Shown here: one piece after another, positions 23,548-30,936 of the stretch
How the letters are laid out: every line of letters starts with the position of its first letter
Position numbering within the stretch: the first letter of the stretch is position 1
Origin: a bacterium
Lineage (GTDB): Bacteria > Desulfobacterota > Deferrisomatia > Deferrisomatales > BM512
Direction of reading: 5' to 3'
Length of the DNA stretch: 64,000 bases
Assembly: GCA_004322275.1 (NCBI GenBank)
Contig: SCTA01000029.1
Location: 1-64,000, forward strand
Translations under genes and position numbers: made by a program
Notes under the pieces: generated by a model
Told to the model about the DNA's origin: nothing
Seen by the model: the letters and a program-made list of their open reading frames with translations, nothing else
Databases searched by the model: none

Positions 23548-24783
23548 ATGACCAAGCCAAAAAAACTTGAAATTTATAACCACAAAAGAGTATTTTGGAA
23601 AAAACCAAGGTTGAATGCGGTATTTTATATTTTTAAGGTGGAGAACGATAAATTGGACGACTCACCAGTTTCATCTAGTGCCAGTGCTTCTTCAGCGGGA
23701 ACTGTTTATCAATTCTATATTGCACTTGCGAAATGTTTTGAAATGCTTTCAGCGCAGAGGGTTTTGATCGAAATATTAGGTGATGTTACTGTTTATGGGC
23801 GTGAACAATTTGAAATTAAATGCTATTCCGACCCATTAACTGATAATCATATTAACTTTTGGAAAACACTTTGCAATTGGATGGATAGTTCTTTCGATGA
23901 ATCAGGTTATTCATCGTTAGTATTGGTAACAACTCAGAGCTATGGGAGCAAAACTAAGCTCGCCGAATGGAATGAAGCTAGTGTGAATAGAAGAATATCA
24001 ATTTTAGAGGAAATAAAGTCAGATTCAGAAAGCAGGTTTATTGCTAGTGGAGAAAAGGAGCCGTCTCAATCTCTTATTAAACAAAGGAAACTGTTTTCTT
24101 GTGATCCAGATAAATTAAAAAGAGTAATTGGAAAGGTGTTTATTGATGCCAATTCGCCGTCGTTAAGTAATTTACTAGAAGAAATAAAACAAAAAAATCT
24201 TAAAGGCATTTTGGTAAGAAAGAAAGACGATTTTGTAAATTCTTTGATGGGGTTTTTGGTAAGTCCGGCAATAATTGTTGATAATAAATGGGAAATAACT
24301 TATGAAAACTTCGAAGAGAAGGTAAGGACGCTTACTTCTACCTATTGTCGAGACACGCGTATTTTTCCAAGGAAATATTTCGATCTTCTTCCTCAACAAG
24401 ATAAGGTTGAAAGTTGCAAGGAGAAATTGTTCGTTAAAAAAATTAACGAAATAGAATATCATGAAGTAGTGCCTGAAGCTATAAATAATTATATTAGTAC
24501 TACTAATACAATCCTAAATGAATTTAAAAACTACGATATAAAGCCATCTAGATATGATGTTTACGAAGAAGAGGTTTTGAAAAATTTTACGGCACGGTAC
24601 CGATTCAAGGCTAGAAATGTTTCAGATGTAATTAGAGATTCAAAGAATTTTTATGATGAAGTGCTTTTGAATACGCAAATATCATTTACAGGTTTTACTG
24701 ATATTCCGAGTGGTTTTTGCAACGGTGTGATTCATATTAATTGTGATGATGCTGAAAAAAATATGAAGTGGAGACTCGAATAA
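23548..24783 (+). CDS. Probable ABC-3C effector with PD-(D/E)XK-like nuclease domain
   Basis: I do not recognise this 411-residue protein by name. The N-terminal third contains a small-residue stretch, then AGTVYQFYIAL, then LIEILGDV, then EQFEIKCYSD, then FWKTLCNW. That order resembles the restriction-endonuclease-fold effectors of the DUF4297/Cap4 type: E75, D79 and E89-x-K91 are candidate catalytic residues. The rest is a charged, helical C-terminal region with no family I can name. Position is the main argument for its role: one base separates it from the middle-component gene, which overlaps a DUF3732 ATPase. This is the nuclease-MC-ATPase arrangement of ABC-three-component systems. The gene is far more AT-rich than its surroundings, which suggests horizontal acquisition. 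Confidence 0.62.
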   Translation: MTKPKKLEIYNHKRVFWKKPRLNAVFYIFKVENDKLDDSPVSSSASASSAGTVYQFYIALAKCFEMLSAQRVLIEILGDVTVYGREQFEIKCYSDPLTDNHINFWKTLCNWMDSSFDESGYSSLVLVTTQSYGSKTKLAEWNEASVNRRISILEEIKSDSESRFIASGEKEPSQSLIKQRKLFSCDPDKLKRVIGKVFIDANSPSLSNLLEEIKQKNLKGILVRKKDDFVNSLMGFLVSPAIIVDNKWEITYENFEEKVRTLTSTYCRDTRIFPRKYFDLLPQQDKVESCKEKLFVKKINEIEYHEVVPEAINNYISTTNTILNEFKNYDIKPSRYDVYEEEVLKNFTARYRFKARNVSDVIRDSKNFYDEVLLNTQISFTGFTDIPSGFCNGVIHINCDDAEKNMKWRLE

Positions 24784-24784
24784 A

Positions 24785-25243
24785 ATGAGTAGCGCAGTCC
24801 AAAACATCAAAGTTTTGAATAATAATCCCTTTATTTTAACCGCTTTGATACCAGCGTTTTATTCAACAGTCGAGTCTAGAGTCAATAACTTTGTTTTGGC
24901 ATATTTAGTTTTTCCCCTTGTTCTCCCATCTCAGTCAAGAAGATTTTTAATAAATATTCGAAATAATAGCTCACTGCATACGCTAGCTAGGAATAGGAAA
25001 AATATTTATGGGCTTCAAGAACGTGTAGCAAATTATCGCAAGCTTACCAACGCTTGTATACAATATTCGGTAGATAGCGAGTTGATAAGTGTTGAAAACG
25101 ATTTGTCAGTAAGTTTTAAAAAAAATTTTAGCGATGATATTTGTCCTGAAAACAGCATAAAAGCTGCAAAAAATCTTGGCAAACTATTAGGTAAATTTGA
25201 TATACCAACAGTATATCGAAGACTTGGAGTTAAAGAGCTATGA
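24785..25243 (+). CDS. ABC-3C system middle component
   Basis: A 152-residue protein opening with NPFILTALIPAFYSTVESRVNNFVLAYLVFPLVLP. That pattern (NP/AF near the start, then a hydrophobic helix ending in LVFPLVLP, then a run of short helices) fits the middle-component family of ABC-three-component systems. The function proposed for the family is to couple the DUF3732 ATPase to a toxic effector. It starts 1 nt after the effector gene and its stop overlaps the ATPase start (ATGA at 25240-25243), so the three are cotranslated. Codon use is AT-rich like its partners. Confidence 0.7.
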   Translation: MSSAVQNIKVLNNNPFILTALIPAFYSTVESRVNNFVLAYLVFPLVLPSQSRRFLINIRNNSSLHTLARNRKNIYGLQERVANYRKLTNACIQYSVDSELISVENDLSVSFKKNFSDDICPENSIKAAKNLGKLLGKFDIPTVYRRLGVKEL

Positions 25244-26682
25244 AATCGTTTATCAAACATATTGGTGTGGTGGATAAAGATAATTTAGTCCACTTTATTA
25301 GCTTGACCTCTGGAGTAAATGTTATTACTGGTAAGTCTTCAACTGGTAAAAGTGCTTTGATAGAAATTTTCGATTTATGTTTTGGTAGCTCTGATTTTAC
25401 TGTCCCAGAAGGTGTTATTACTGATAATGCAGAAATATATTTCACCGTAATTTGTATAAAAGATACTAATGTTATATTGGCTAGGAGGCGAGGAGATGCG
25501 AGCGGATTTATAAAAGAAGAGACGGACCATGAATTAGTAGCATCAACCAAAATTTTCAAGAAAGAATATTTTACAGAAAATTATTTCATCCCGCTGCCTG
25601 ATTATAAAAAAGAAATTGGTCGCTGTTTTGGTTTAAACATAACTGACGTAGATTTGAACACATCTGAAAGGCAATATCGTGGTGGTAAAAAAAGCCCAAC
25701 GCCATCAATAAGAAGTTTTACTTCCTTTATGCTGCAACATCAAAATTTAATTGCTAATAAACATGCAATATTTTATCGATTTGATGAAAAAGAAAAACGA
25801 GAACAAACAATCGAACATCTTAAGATTTTTTTGGGATTTGCTGATCAGGATTATTTTCTTAAGAATCAAGAACTAAATACTTTGATGGAGGAACAGCGAC
25901 TTATAGAGCGACAAATCCCACAAATAGCGCTCGCAAGAGAAAATACAAAAAATGAAATTAATAAAGTTTTGCAAGAATACTTATCAATAAGCGGCACGAA
26001 TTTTAGTATTGGTTCTGTCGATGAAATATTGCGGCATCCTCAAAGGGCGCTAGATAGTTTGAAGAAATTTAAAATAGTTGTCCTTCAGGACTCAAATGAA
26101 CAGATAATCCAGTTGAAAAAATATATTGAAGATAGGGATCAATTTGAGGCTAAATTGAGAAGTAGCAAAATTAAATTGGAATCTATCCAGTCTTCAATTA
26201 AATTCGCAAAACGTTACGAAAGTAATGCTGCTGGAGTAAAGTACCCTCTAACAGCAGAAATTTATGCTTCAGAATGTCCATTTTGTAATGCAAGCAATGA
26301 TGCTATTGATTATTATGCCAATAGGCTAGACGAAGCCATAAATTGGTTAAATGAAGAATTAAGGCTTTCTCCATATATGCTCGAATCATTTGAAGAGGAA
26401 GAAAATAAGGTAAAAAAAGAAATTGATGGATATCGCAAAAATATTATTGCTATTAATAAGGAAATTAACGCGATAGAAACACAAATTAAAGAGCTAGAAA
26501 CATATCGTTCTCAGTACGAGTTAGCGCTAAAATCTAAATTACAAATTGAAGTGGCGTTAGAGCGCTTGGTTGAAAAAAATACAAGTGACTTAGATACTGC
26601 GCTTAATGAGATAAAAGAAAAAATTTCAAAGTTACAGAATTATATCCTTAAAACTTATAATATTAAAAGCAAATTAAAATAA
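25240..26682 (+). CDS. DUF3732 ABC/SMC-like ATPase, N-terminal part (interrupted by in-frame TAA)
   Basis: This 480-codon frame encodes the N-terminal ATP-binding lobe and coiled coil of a DUF3732 ATPase. Walker A is GKSSTGKS near residue 30. A CPFC motif lies inside the long coiled coil, comparable to the zinc-hook position of Rad50-like proteins. It ends at TAA 26680-26682, but the same reading frame continues for eight codons (AEEEIKEF) into the ATG of the next frame, which supplies the missing ABC signature and Walker B. In the family the two parts are one protein of similar total length (675 codons here). The interruption may be a recent nonsense mutation, a natural split, or a readthrough site. 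Confidence 0.8.
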   Translation: MKSFIKHIGVVDKDNLVHFISLTSGVNVITGKSSTGKSALIEIFDLCFGSSDFTVPEGVITDNAEIYFTVICIKDTNVILARRRGDASGFIKEETDHELVASTKIFKKEYFTENYFIPLPDYKKEIGRCFGLNITDVDLNTSERQYRGGKKSPTPSIRSFTSFMLQHQNLIANKHAIFYRFDEKEKREQTIEHLKIFLGFADQDYFLKNQELNTLMEEQRLIERQIPQIALARENTKNEINKVLQEYLSISGTNFSIGSVDEILRHPQRALDSLKKFKIVVLQDSNEQIIQLKKYIEDRDQFEAKLRSSKIKLESIQSSIKFAKRYESNAAGVKYPLTAEIYASECPFCNASNDAIDYYANRLDEAINWLNEELRLSPYMLESFEEEENKVKKEIDGYRKNIIAINKEINAIETQIKELETYRSQYELALKSKLQIEVALERLVEKNTSDLDTALNEIKEKISKLQNYILKTYNIKSKLK

Positions 26683-26706
26683 GCTGAGGAGGAGATAAAG
26701 GAATTT

Positions 26707-27264
26707 ATGGCGCAAATTGGTTTAAATTTTGATTTTGAAGAATCTTATCAGCCTATTGCACTGAGATTTACATTGGATACTTTTGATCTTTGGCACCAGA
26801 AAGAAAATGGGCAAAAAGTTTTTTTGAGGTCAATGGGAAGCGGCGCTAATTGGCTATATTGTCATATAACTCTATTTTTATCACTTCATAAATATTTTTG
26901 TGGTCTTGGCAATAACTGCAAAATTCCTTCTATACTTTTTCTGGATCAGCCCAGCCAAGTTTATTTTCCAAGTGTGTTGGACATTGGCCCAAATTTTGAT
27001 GCAGTGGCGATTGCAGAAAAACAAGGAGATAGCAGAAAGCGAAAGGTCGATGAAGACATAAAGGCTGTACAAAATTTGTATTTTCAACTTGTTAAGTTTT
27101 GTAACAAAACTTTTGAAGAAACGGGAATAGAGCCACAGATAATAATAACTGATCACGCCGATAATTTAGAGCTTGAAGATGGATACGAGTTTAATAATTT
27201 CGTAAAAGATCGGTGGCGTGATTACGGTTTTATAAAGTTAGAAGGAAATTCAACTAAAACTTAA
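26707..27264 (+). CDS. DUF3732 ATPase, C-terminal part with Walker B
   Basis: This 185-residue frame carries the C-terminal ATPase lobe of the preceding gene. SMGSGANWLYCHITLF is the ABC-signature region and SILFLDQPSQVYFP is the Walker B/D-loop of DUF3732 proteins; a final ITDHAD provides the switch-like His. It is in the same frame as the preceding 480-codon part, eight sense codons after its TAA. An AAGGA 5-6 nt before the ATG could allow independent translation, so a functional two-chain ATPase is possible. A bidirectional terminator follows at about 27301. Like the upstream genes it is AT-rich. Confidence 0.78.
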   Translation: MAQIGLNFDFEESYQPIALRFTLDTFDLWHQKENGQKVFLRSMGSGANWLYCHITLFLSLHKYFCGLGNNCKIPSILFLDQPSQVYFPSVLDIGPNFDAVAIAEKQGDSRKRKVDEDIKAVQNLYFQLVKFCNKTFEETGIEPQIIITDHADNLELEDGYEFNNFVKDRWRDYGFIKLEGNSTKT

Positions 27265-27300
27265 TATCATTTTTTTACAAGATAGGTTTTTTATAAAAAA

Positions 27301-27330
27301 AACGGCCCGCTTTTCAGCGGGCCGTTTTGT
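27301..27330. terminator. Terminator after the ABC-3C operon
   Basis: A perfect 10-bp stem (27301-27310 with 27317-27326) and 6-nt loop is followed by TTTT on the plus strand and preceded by a run of A. It would end rightward transcription from the ABC-3C genes and could act in the other direction. Confidence 0.85.
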
Positions 27331-27414
27331 GTTTGATATCTGCGGAAAAAATTTATCTCTCATATCCCCTGTCCCCCCGGTGTCCTCCCCGATGATTATT
27401 GTAAACTTATAACG

Positions 27415-27451
27415 ATAAAAAAGGGGTTAGGCGTTATCGGCCTAACCCCTT
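27415..27451 (-). terminator. Terminator of the tRNA-Sec gene
   Basis: On the minus strand an 11-bp stem (27441-27451 pairing with 27421-27431) is followed by six T. It begins 12 nt after the CCA end of the selenocysteine tRNA, as expected for its intrinsic terminator. Confidence 0.82.
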
Positions 27452-27463
27452 GATTTTATTGAG

Positions 27464-27561
27464 TGGCGGAAGTGGATGGGAATCGAACCCACCTACGACG
27501 CTGTTCACGCCGTACACCGGATTTGAAGTCCGGGAGAGCCACCAGTGCCCTAGCCACCTCC
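27464..27561 (-). tRNA. selC: tRNA-Sec, anticodon TCA
   Basis: The minus-strand sequence folds as a bacterial selenocysteine tRNA. It has an 8-bp acceptor stem (27554-27561 with 27468-27475, one G-U pair), a 5-bp T stem with TTCGATT loop, and an anticodon arm with loop CTTCAAA (anticodon TCA). The long variable arm has a 7-bp stem, and the gene encodes discriminator G and CCA. The 8+5 acceptor/T arrangement and long variable arm distinguish tRNA-Sec from suppressor or Ser tRNAs. The genome therefore probably encodes selA, selB and selD and reads some UGA codons as selenocysteine, although I saw none in this window. The 3' end faces the AT-rich defence island, the classical geometry of a tRNA integration site. 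Confidence 0.96.
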
Positions 27562-28080
27562 GAATTTTTTTCGGCTTCCTCTTTCGGCGAATGGCTGCGT
27601 CGCTACTCGGTCGCGCTCCTCGCCGTATTCCCGATACTGTCTTCGTCGCGCTCCCTGCGGGCTCCTTGCCCTTCGCCGAAATAGTTTGCCGCGTAACTTC
27701 AGCGAAGTCGTCTCGCCGTAGCGCTGCTACTGTCTCGCCCTTTCGCTACGCGGCTCCTTGAATACGGGTCTCTCGCGACGCTTTTTAACTCTCCATACTA
27801 CCCTTGTCTTCGTCGCACGCCCTGCGGGATTCCTCGCCGGATACGCAAAGCCGCGCCGGGTATATCTTTATGTCCTGCGGGATCCTTGCCCTTCGCCGAA
27901 ATAGTTTGCCGTATAATCCCCGCCTGGTCATCGAGCCTTTCGCTGCGAGGCTCCTTGAATACGGGTCTCTCTCGACGCTTTTAAAGTCTCGCCAATATTA
28001 GGAGCCTTTAGGTTTTTCGTCAATAGTGGTTGCCGAGAGGTCTTGGGGATGCAATAATACGCGCCCATCTTTATTACTTT
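27562..28080. repeat. Intergenic repeat patch upstream of asd
   Basis: No gene is supported here. Two imperfect copies of a unit occur about 220 bp apart, at about 27663-27788 and 27883-27985. Each starts TCCTTGCCCTTCGCCGAAAT, runs through GTTTGCCG, and ends with GCTCCTTGAATACGGGTCTC and a CGACGCTTTT-like tail. Parts of the unit recur in the 34.0-kb intergenic region and, inverted, near 39.7 kb, so this is a dispersed element family. Open frames across it are short and in conflicting directions. Confidence 0.75.
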
Positions 28081-28097
28081 CTCCAAGGAGTTGTGAC

Positions 28098-29216
28098 ATG
28101 TTGCGGGTCGGGTTCGTGGGTTGGCGCGGGATGGTCGGTTCGGTGCTTATGGACCGGATGATGGCCGAGGGTGATTTTAAGGGCTTCGAGCCTGTTTTCT
28201 TTTCGACTTCGCAGGTGGGGTTTCCGGCTCCGGAGGTGGGCATCGCCGCGCCGCCGCTGGCGGATGCTTTCGATCTGAAGACTCTTTCCTCCCTCGACGT
28301 CATCGTCACCTGTCAGGGCGGCTCCTACACCGAGAAGGTCTACCCGGAGCTTAGGAAGAGCGGCTGGAAGGGTTACTGGCTGGACGCGGCTTCGACCCTG
28401 CGCATGAAGGACGACGCGATCATCGTGCTCGATCCCGTCAACCGCGCGGTCATCGACAAGGGGCTCCGCGTCGGCGTCAAGAACTACGTCGGCGGCAACT
28501 GTACCGTGAGCCTGATGCTGATGGGGCTCGGCGGCCTCTTCGAGAAGGGGCTCGTGGAGTGGATGTCTTCGATGACCTATCAGGCGGCCTCCGGCGCGGG
28601 CGCCCAGAACATGCTGGAGCTTGCCCGCCAGATGGCGTACCTGACGAAGGCTGGCGGGGATATGATTCCAAACCCCGCTACGGCGGCTCTCGATCTCGAA
28701 AAGGTCTTCACGGCGGCCCTCCGCTCGGGCGAGTGCCCGACGGCGAATTTCGGAGCTCCGCTGGCGGGCAGCCTCATTCCGTGGATCGACAGGCTGGTGG
28801 ATAACGGCCAGACCCGCGAGGAGTGGAAGGGGCAGAGCGAGACCAACAAGATTCTCGGCCGCTCGGCCAATCCCGTCCCGGTGGACGGCCTGTGCGTGCG
28901 CGTGGGCGCGATGCGCTGCCACAGCCAGGCGCTGACGATCAAGCTCAACCGCGACGTGCCCCTTACGGATATCGAGGGTATCATTAAGTCGTACAACCAG
29001 TGGGTGAAGTTCGTGCCCAACGACAAGCCCGCGACGCTGGCCGAGCTTACTCCCGCCGCCGTCACCGGCACCCTCACTGTGCCCGTCGGCAGGGTGAGAA
29101 AGATGACGATGGGGCCGGAGTATCTCGCGGCCTTCACCGTGGGCGACCAGCTCCTCTGGGGCGCGGCGGAGCCGATAAGAAGGATTATGAATATCGTCCT
29201 GGAGCACTTGAAGTAG
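28098..29216 (+). CDS. asd: Aspartate-semialdehyde dehydrogenase
   Basis: The 372-residue product converts aspartyl-4-phosphate to aspartate semialdehyde, the branch point to lysine/diaminopimelate, threonine and methionine. The N terminus [17 protein letters not shown] carries the NADP-binding Rossmann motif and SRTSQ-like [10 protein letters not shown]. The catalytic cysteine lies in [11 protein letters not shown], followed by [12 protein letters not shown]. The overall pattern is the Gram-negative (E. coli-like) class. I chose the ATG at 28098 because AAGGAG lies 7 nt upstream and the homologous N terminus begins there; an in-frame start 24 codons earlier would add an unrelated leader. Confidence 0.97.
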   Translation: MLRVGFVGWRGMVGSVLMDRMMAEGDFKGFEPVFFSTSQVGFPAPEVGIAAPPLADAFDLKTLSSLDVIVTCQGGSYTEKVYPELRKSGWKGYWLDAASTLRMKDDAIIVLDPVNRAVIDKGLRVGVKNYVGGNCTVSLMLMGLGGLFEKGLVEWMSSMTYQAASGAGAQNMLELARQMAYLTKAGGDMIPNPATAALDLEKVFTAALRSGECPTANFGAPLAGSLIPWIDRLVDNGQTREEWKGQSETNKILGRSANPVPVDGLCVRVGAMRCHSQALTIKLNRDVPLTDIEGIIKSYNQWVKFVPNDKPATLAELTPAAVTGTLTVPVGRVRKMTMGPEYLAAFTVGDQLLWGAAEPIRRIMNIVLEHLK

Positions 29217-29250
29217 AGCTTCCGGCGAATTTTATCCAAAGGAAAAGGGC

Positions 29251-29811
29251 ATGTTCAATTTCGCGGTACACCGTAAGATTCTACAGCTCAAAAGCGGAAC
29301 GAGGGTGCTCCTTCGCCCGATGACCTCCGAGGATACCGGCAAGCTCGCCGGCCTCTTCAAGTCGATTCCCGATTCGGAGGCTCTTTTTCTCAAAGACGAC
29401 ATCCGAAACAAGAAAGTCATAAAAGGGTGGACCGACAACATCGACTTTAACAAGGTCATGCCCCTCATGGCCTGTGTCGAGGATCGCATCGTGGGCGATT
29501 GCTCGCTCCACCTCGGCACCGGCTCCGGAAGGCACATGGGCGAGATTCGGATACTCCTCGCGGAGGATTTTCGGGGGCAGGGGCTCGGCAGCGCGATGAT
29601 TCTGGAGATGGAGGAGGTTGCGCGCAGGCTGGGACTCATCTTCCTCAAGGGCGAGGTGCTGCTCGACCAGATCGGCCTCGTGAAGGCTTTCAGGCGGCTC
29701 GGCTTCGACCTTCGCTGCACTCTGGACGACTATTTCATCGCTCCCGACGACTCGACCCACGACGTTACGATACTCCTCAAGCGCCTCGTCAAGGTCGAGT
29801 ACCGTTTTTAG
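29251..29811 (+). CDS. GNAT-family N-acetyltransferase
   Basis: A 186-residue protein with a GNAT fold. An early RVLLRPMTSEDTGKLAGLF is followed by the acetyl-CoA-binding motif A, IRILLAEDFRGQGLGSAMI, containing the Q/R-x-x-G-x-G/A signature. GEVLLDQIGLVKAFRRLGF then forms the expected beta5/alpha5 region. The substrate is unknown. It starts 34 nt after asd and ends 8 nt before the small S4 gene, so the three could form one rightward transcript ending at the terminator at 30041. Confidence 0.86.
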   Translation: MFNFAVHRKILQLKSGTRVLLRPMTSEDTGKLAGLFKSIPDSEALFLKDDIRNKKVIKGWTDNIDFNKVMPLMACVEDRIVGDCSLHLGTGSGRHMGEIRILLAEDFRGQGLGSAMILEMEEVARRLGLIFLKGEVLLDQIGLVKAFRRLGFDLRCTLDDYFIAPDDSTHDVTILLKRLVKVEYRF

Positions 29812-29819
29812 GGTTGCCG

Positions 29820-30035
29820 ATGACTCTTGAAGTCAGAATCGACACCGAATTCATCCGCCTCGACCAGTTCATGAAGCTCGCCGATCTCGCTCAGGGCGGA
29901 GGCGAGGCGAAGATGCTGGTGCAGGGCGAAGAGGTGAAGGTCAACGGCGTGGTGGAGACGAGAAGGGGCAGAAAACTTCGCCCCGGCGACATCGTCGAGA
30001 CCGGCGGCCGCTCGGCGAGAGTAATCCAGGGTTAG
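29820..30035 (+). CDS. Small S4-domain RNA-binding protein
   Basis: A 71-residue protein made almost entirely of an S4 domain: FIRLDQFMKLADLAQGGGEAKMLVQGEEVKVNG...GRKLRPGDIVE. These strands and the alpha-L RNA-binding surface resemble the stand-alone S4 proteins of the YbcJ/YaaA type, thought to bind structured RNA such as rRNA or tRNA. The ATG at 29820 lies just after the GNAT stop and is the only start giving a complete S4 fold. A strong terminator follows 6 nt after its stop. Confidence 0.88.
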   Translation: MTLEVRIDTEFIRLDQFMKLADLAQGGGEAKMLVQGEEVKVNGVVETRRGRKLRPGDIVETGGRSARVIQG

Positions 30036-30040
30036 TTGCG

Positions 30041-30068
30041 AAGGCCGTCCTCAAAGGGCGGCCTTTTT
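30041..30068 (+). terminator. Intrinsic terminator after the S4 gene
   Basis: AAGGCCGTCC (30041-30050) pairs with GGGCGGCCTT (30056-30065) through ten pairs including one G-T, with a 5-nt loop and a T-run to 30068. It separates the asd-GNAT-S4 group from the TetR gene. Confidence 0.88.
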
Positions 30069-30101
30069 GTATTTTCCAGACTTGAACAGCGAAGGAAGCG
30101 G

Positions 30102-30716
30102 ATGAGCCAGCGCCGCCGTATGCGTCCGGAGATCAGAAGAAAGCAGATTCTCGACACCGCCGTGCGTTTCTTCCGCACCGTCGGCTACGAGGCGGCAAGC
30201 CTGCGCGATCTCGCAGCCGACGTGGGGATAAACAAGGCCACCATCTACCACTACTTCAAGTCCAAGGAAGAGATATTATTTCACATCATCGACGACGTGG
30301 GGGAAAGCCTCCTTAGGGGGCTTCGCGAGGAGCGGGCGAAAAATTCCGACCCGCTGGACGGCCTCGAAGCGATGGTGCGCTTCCAGATAGGCTACATGGA
30401 GGGGCATCTGGAGGAGATAAAGGTTATCGTCGAGGAGCAAAAGAGCCTCGGCTCCGAACTGGCCGAACGTACCCGCGTGACGCAGGGTAAAATCCTCGAA
30501 CTTTACGAAAAGACCCTTACCGAGTGCATGGACAAGGGGTTGGTAAGAAGGGTCCACCTCGCCACCGCGGCCTTCTCGATTCTGGGCCACATAAACTGGC
30601 TCTACCAGTGGTATAAACCCACCGGCGCGCTCACCATAAGCCAGCTTACCGAGGAGATAGTCTCCATCCTTCGCGAGGGGCTTTTTCTGCGAAAGGGCGG
30701 GCAGGGTGAAGGTTGA
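30102..30716 (+). CDS. TetR/AcrR-family transcriptional regulator
   Basis: The 204-residue protein opens with a TetR DNA-binding domain: RRKQILDTAVRFFRTVGYEAASLRDLA, then the recognition helix VGINKATIYHYFKSKEEIL. The C-terminal helical domain is of the kind that binds small ligands; FQIGYMEGHLEEIKVIVEEQ and a later HINWLYQWYKP resemble regulators of fatty-acid or acyl-CoA metabolism, but the ligand cannot be told. The ATG at 30102 follows GAAGGAAGCGG; an in-frame TTG 66 nt earlier lies inside the terminator and was rejected. Its end overlaps the next small gene. Confidence 0.9.
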   Translation: MSQRRRMRPEIRRKQILDTAVRFFRTVGYEAASLRDLAADVGINKATIYHYFKSKEEILFHIIDDVGESLLRGLREERAKNSDPLDGLEAMVRFQIGYMEGHLEEIKVIVEEQKSLGSELAERTRVTQGKILELYEKTLTECMDKGLVRRVHLATAAFSILGHINWLYQWYKPTGALTISQLTEEIVSILREGLFLRKGGQGEG

Positions 30717-30936
30717 CGTCTACCTCAGCCGGGGCGAGCCCAAGGCGATAGCGATGGGGGGGAGAAGCCTTCGCATCGAGAAGCTGGAGGACAGGTGGAA
30801 CGGCGGCTCTCACCGCTATTTCAAGGTAATCTGCGCGGACGGAGCGAGGTACATACTTCGGAACGACACCGAAAAAAACCAGTGGGAAGTAATTCTCTAC
30901 GAAAGAATCACTGATCCGCCCAGAGAGGCAAGCTGA
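30706..30936 (+). CDS. Small DUF6504-like hypothetical protein
   Basis: A 76-residue protein starting at GTG 30706, overlapping the TetR stop. Its pattern (YLSRGEPKAIAMGGRSLRIEKLEDRWNGGSHRYFKVICADGARYILRNDT...WEVILYERI) resembles the short DUF6504 type, where a polymerase-associated or unknown role is assumed. It is predicted to be an all-beta soluble protein with no catalytic motif I can name. Coupling to the regulator gene is likely from the overlap. Its last 29 bases overlap the end of the convergent YkuD-like gene. Confidence 0.6.
   Translation: MKVDVYLSRGEPKAIAMGGRSLRIEKLEDRWNGGSHRYFKVICADGARYILRNDTEKNQWEVILYERITDPPREAS

Noticed and set aside
24175-25559. Minus-strand frames inside the AT-rich ABC-3C genes
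   Set aside because: Antisense by-products of low-GC coding sequence; the plus-strand genes overlap by a few bases and fit a known operon layout.
27264-28097. A second copy of the tRNA-Sec 3' end marking an integrated element
   Set aside because: I saw none in this window; without an integrase or att repeat an integrated element cannot be claimed.
28074-29207. A long minus-strand open frame opposite asd
   Set aside because: It is the GC-rich antisense shadow of asd, with no recognisable protein.
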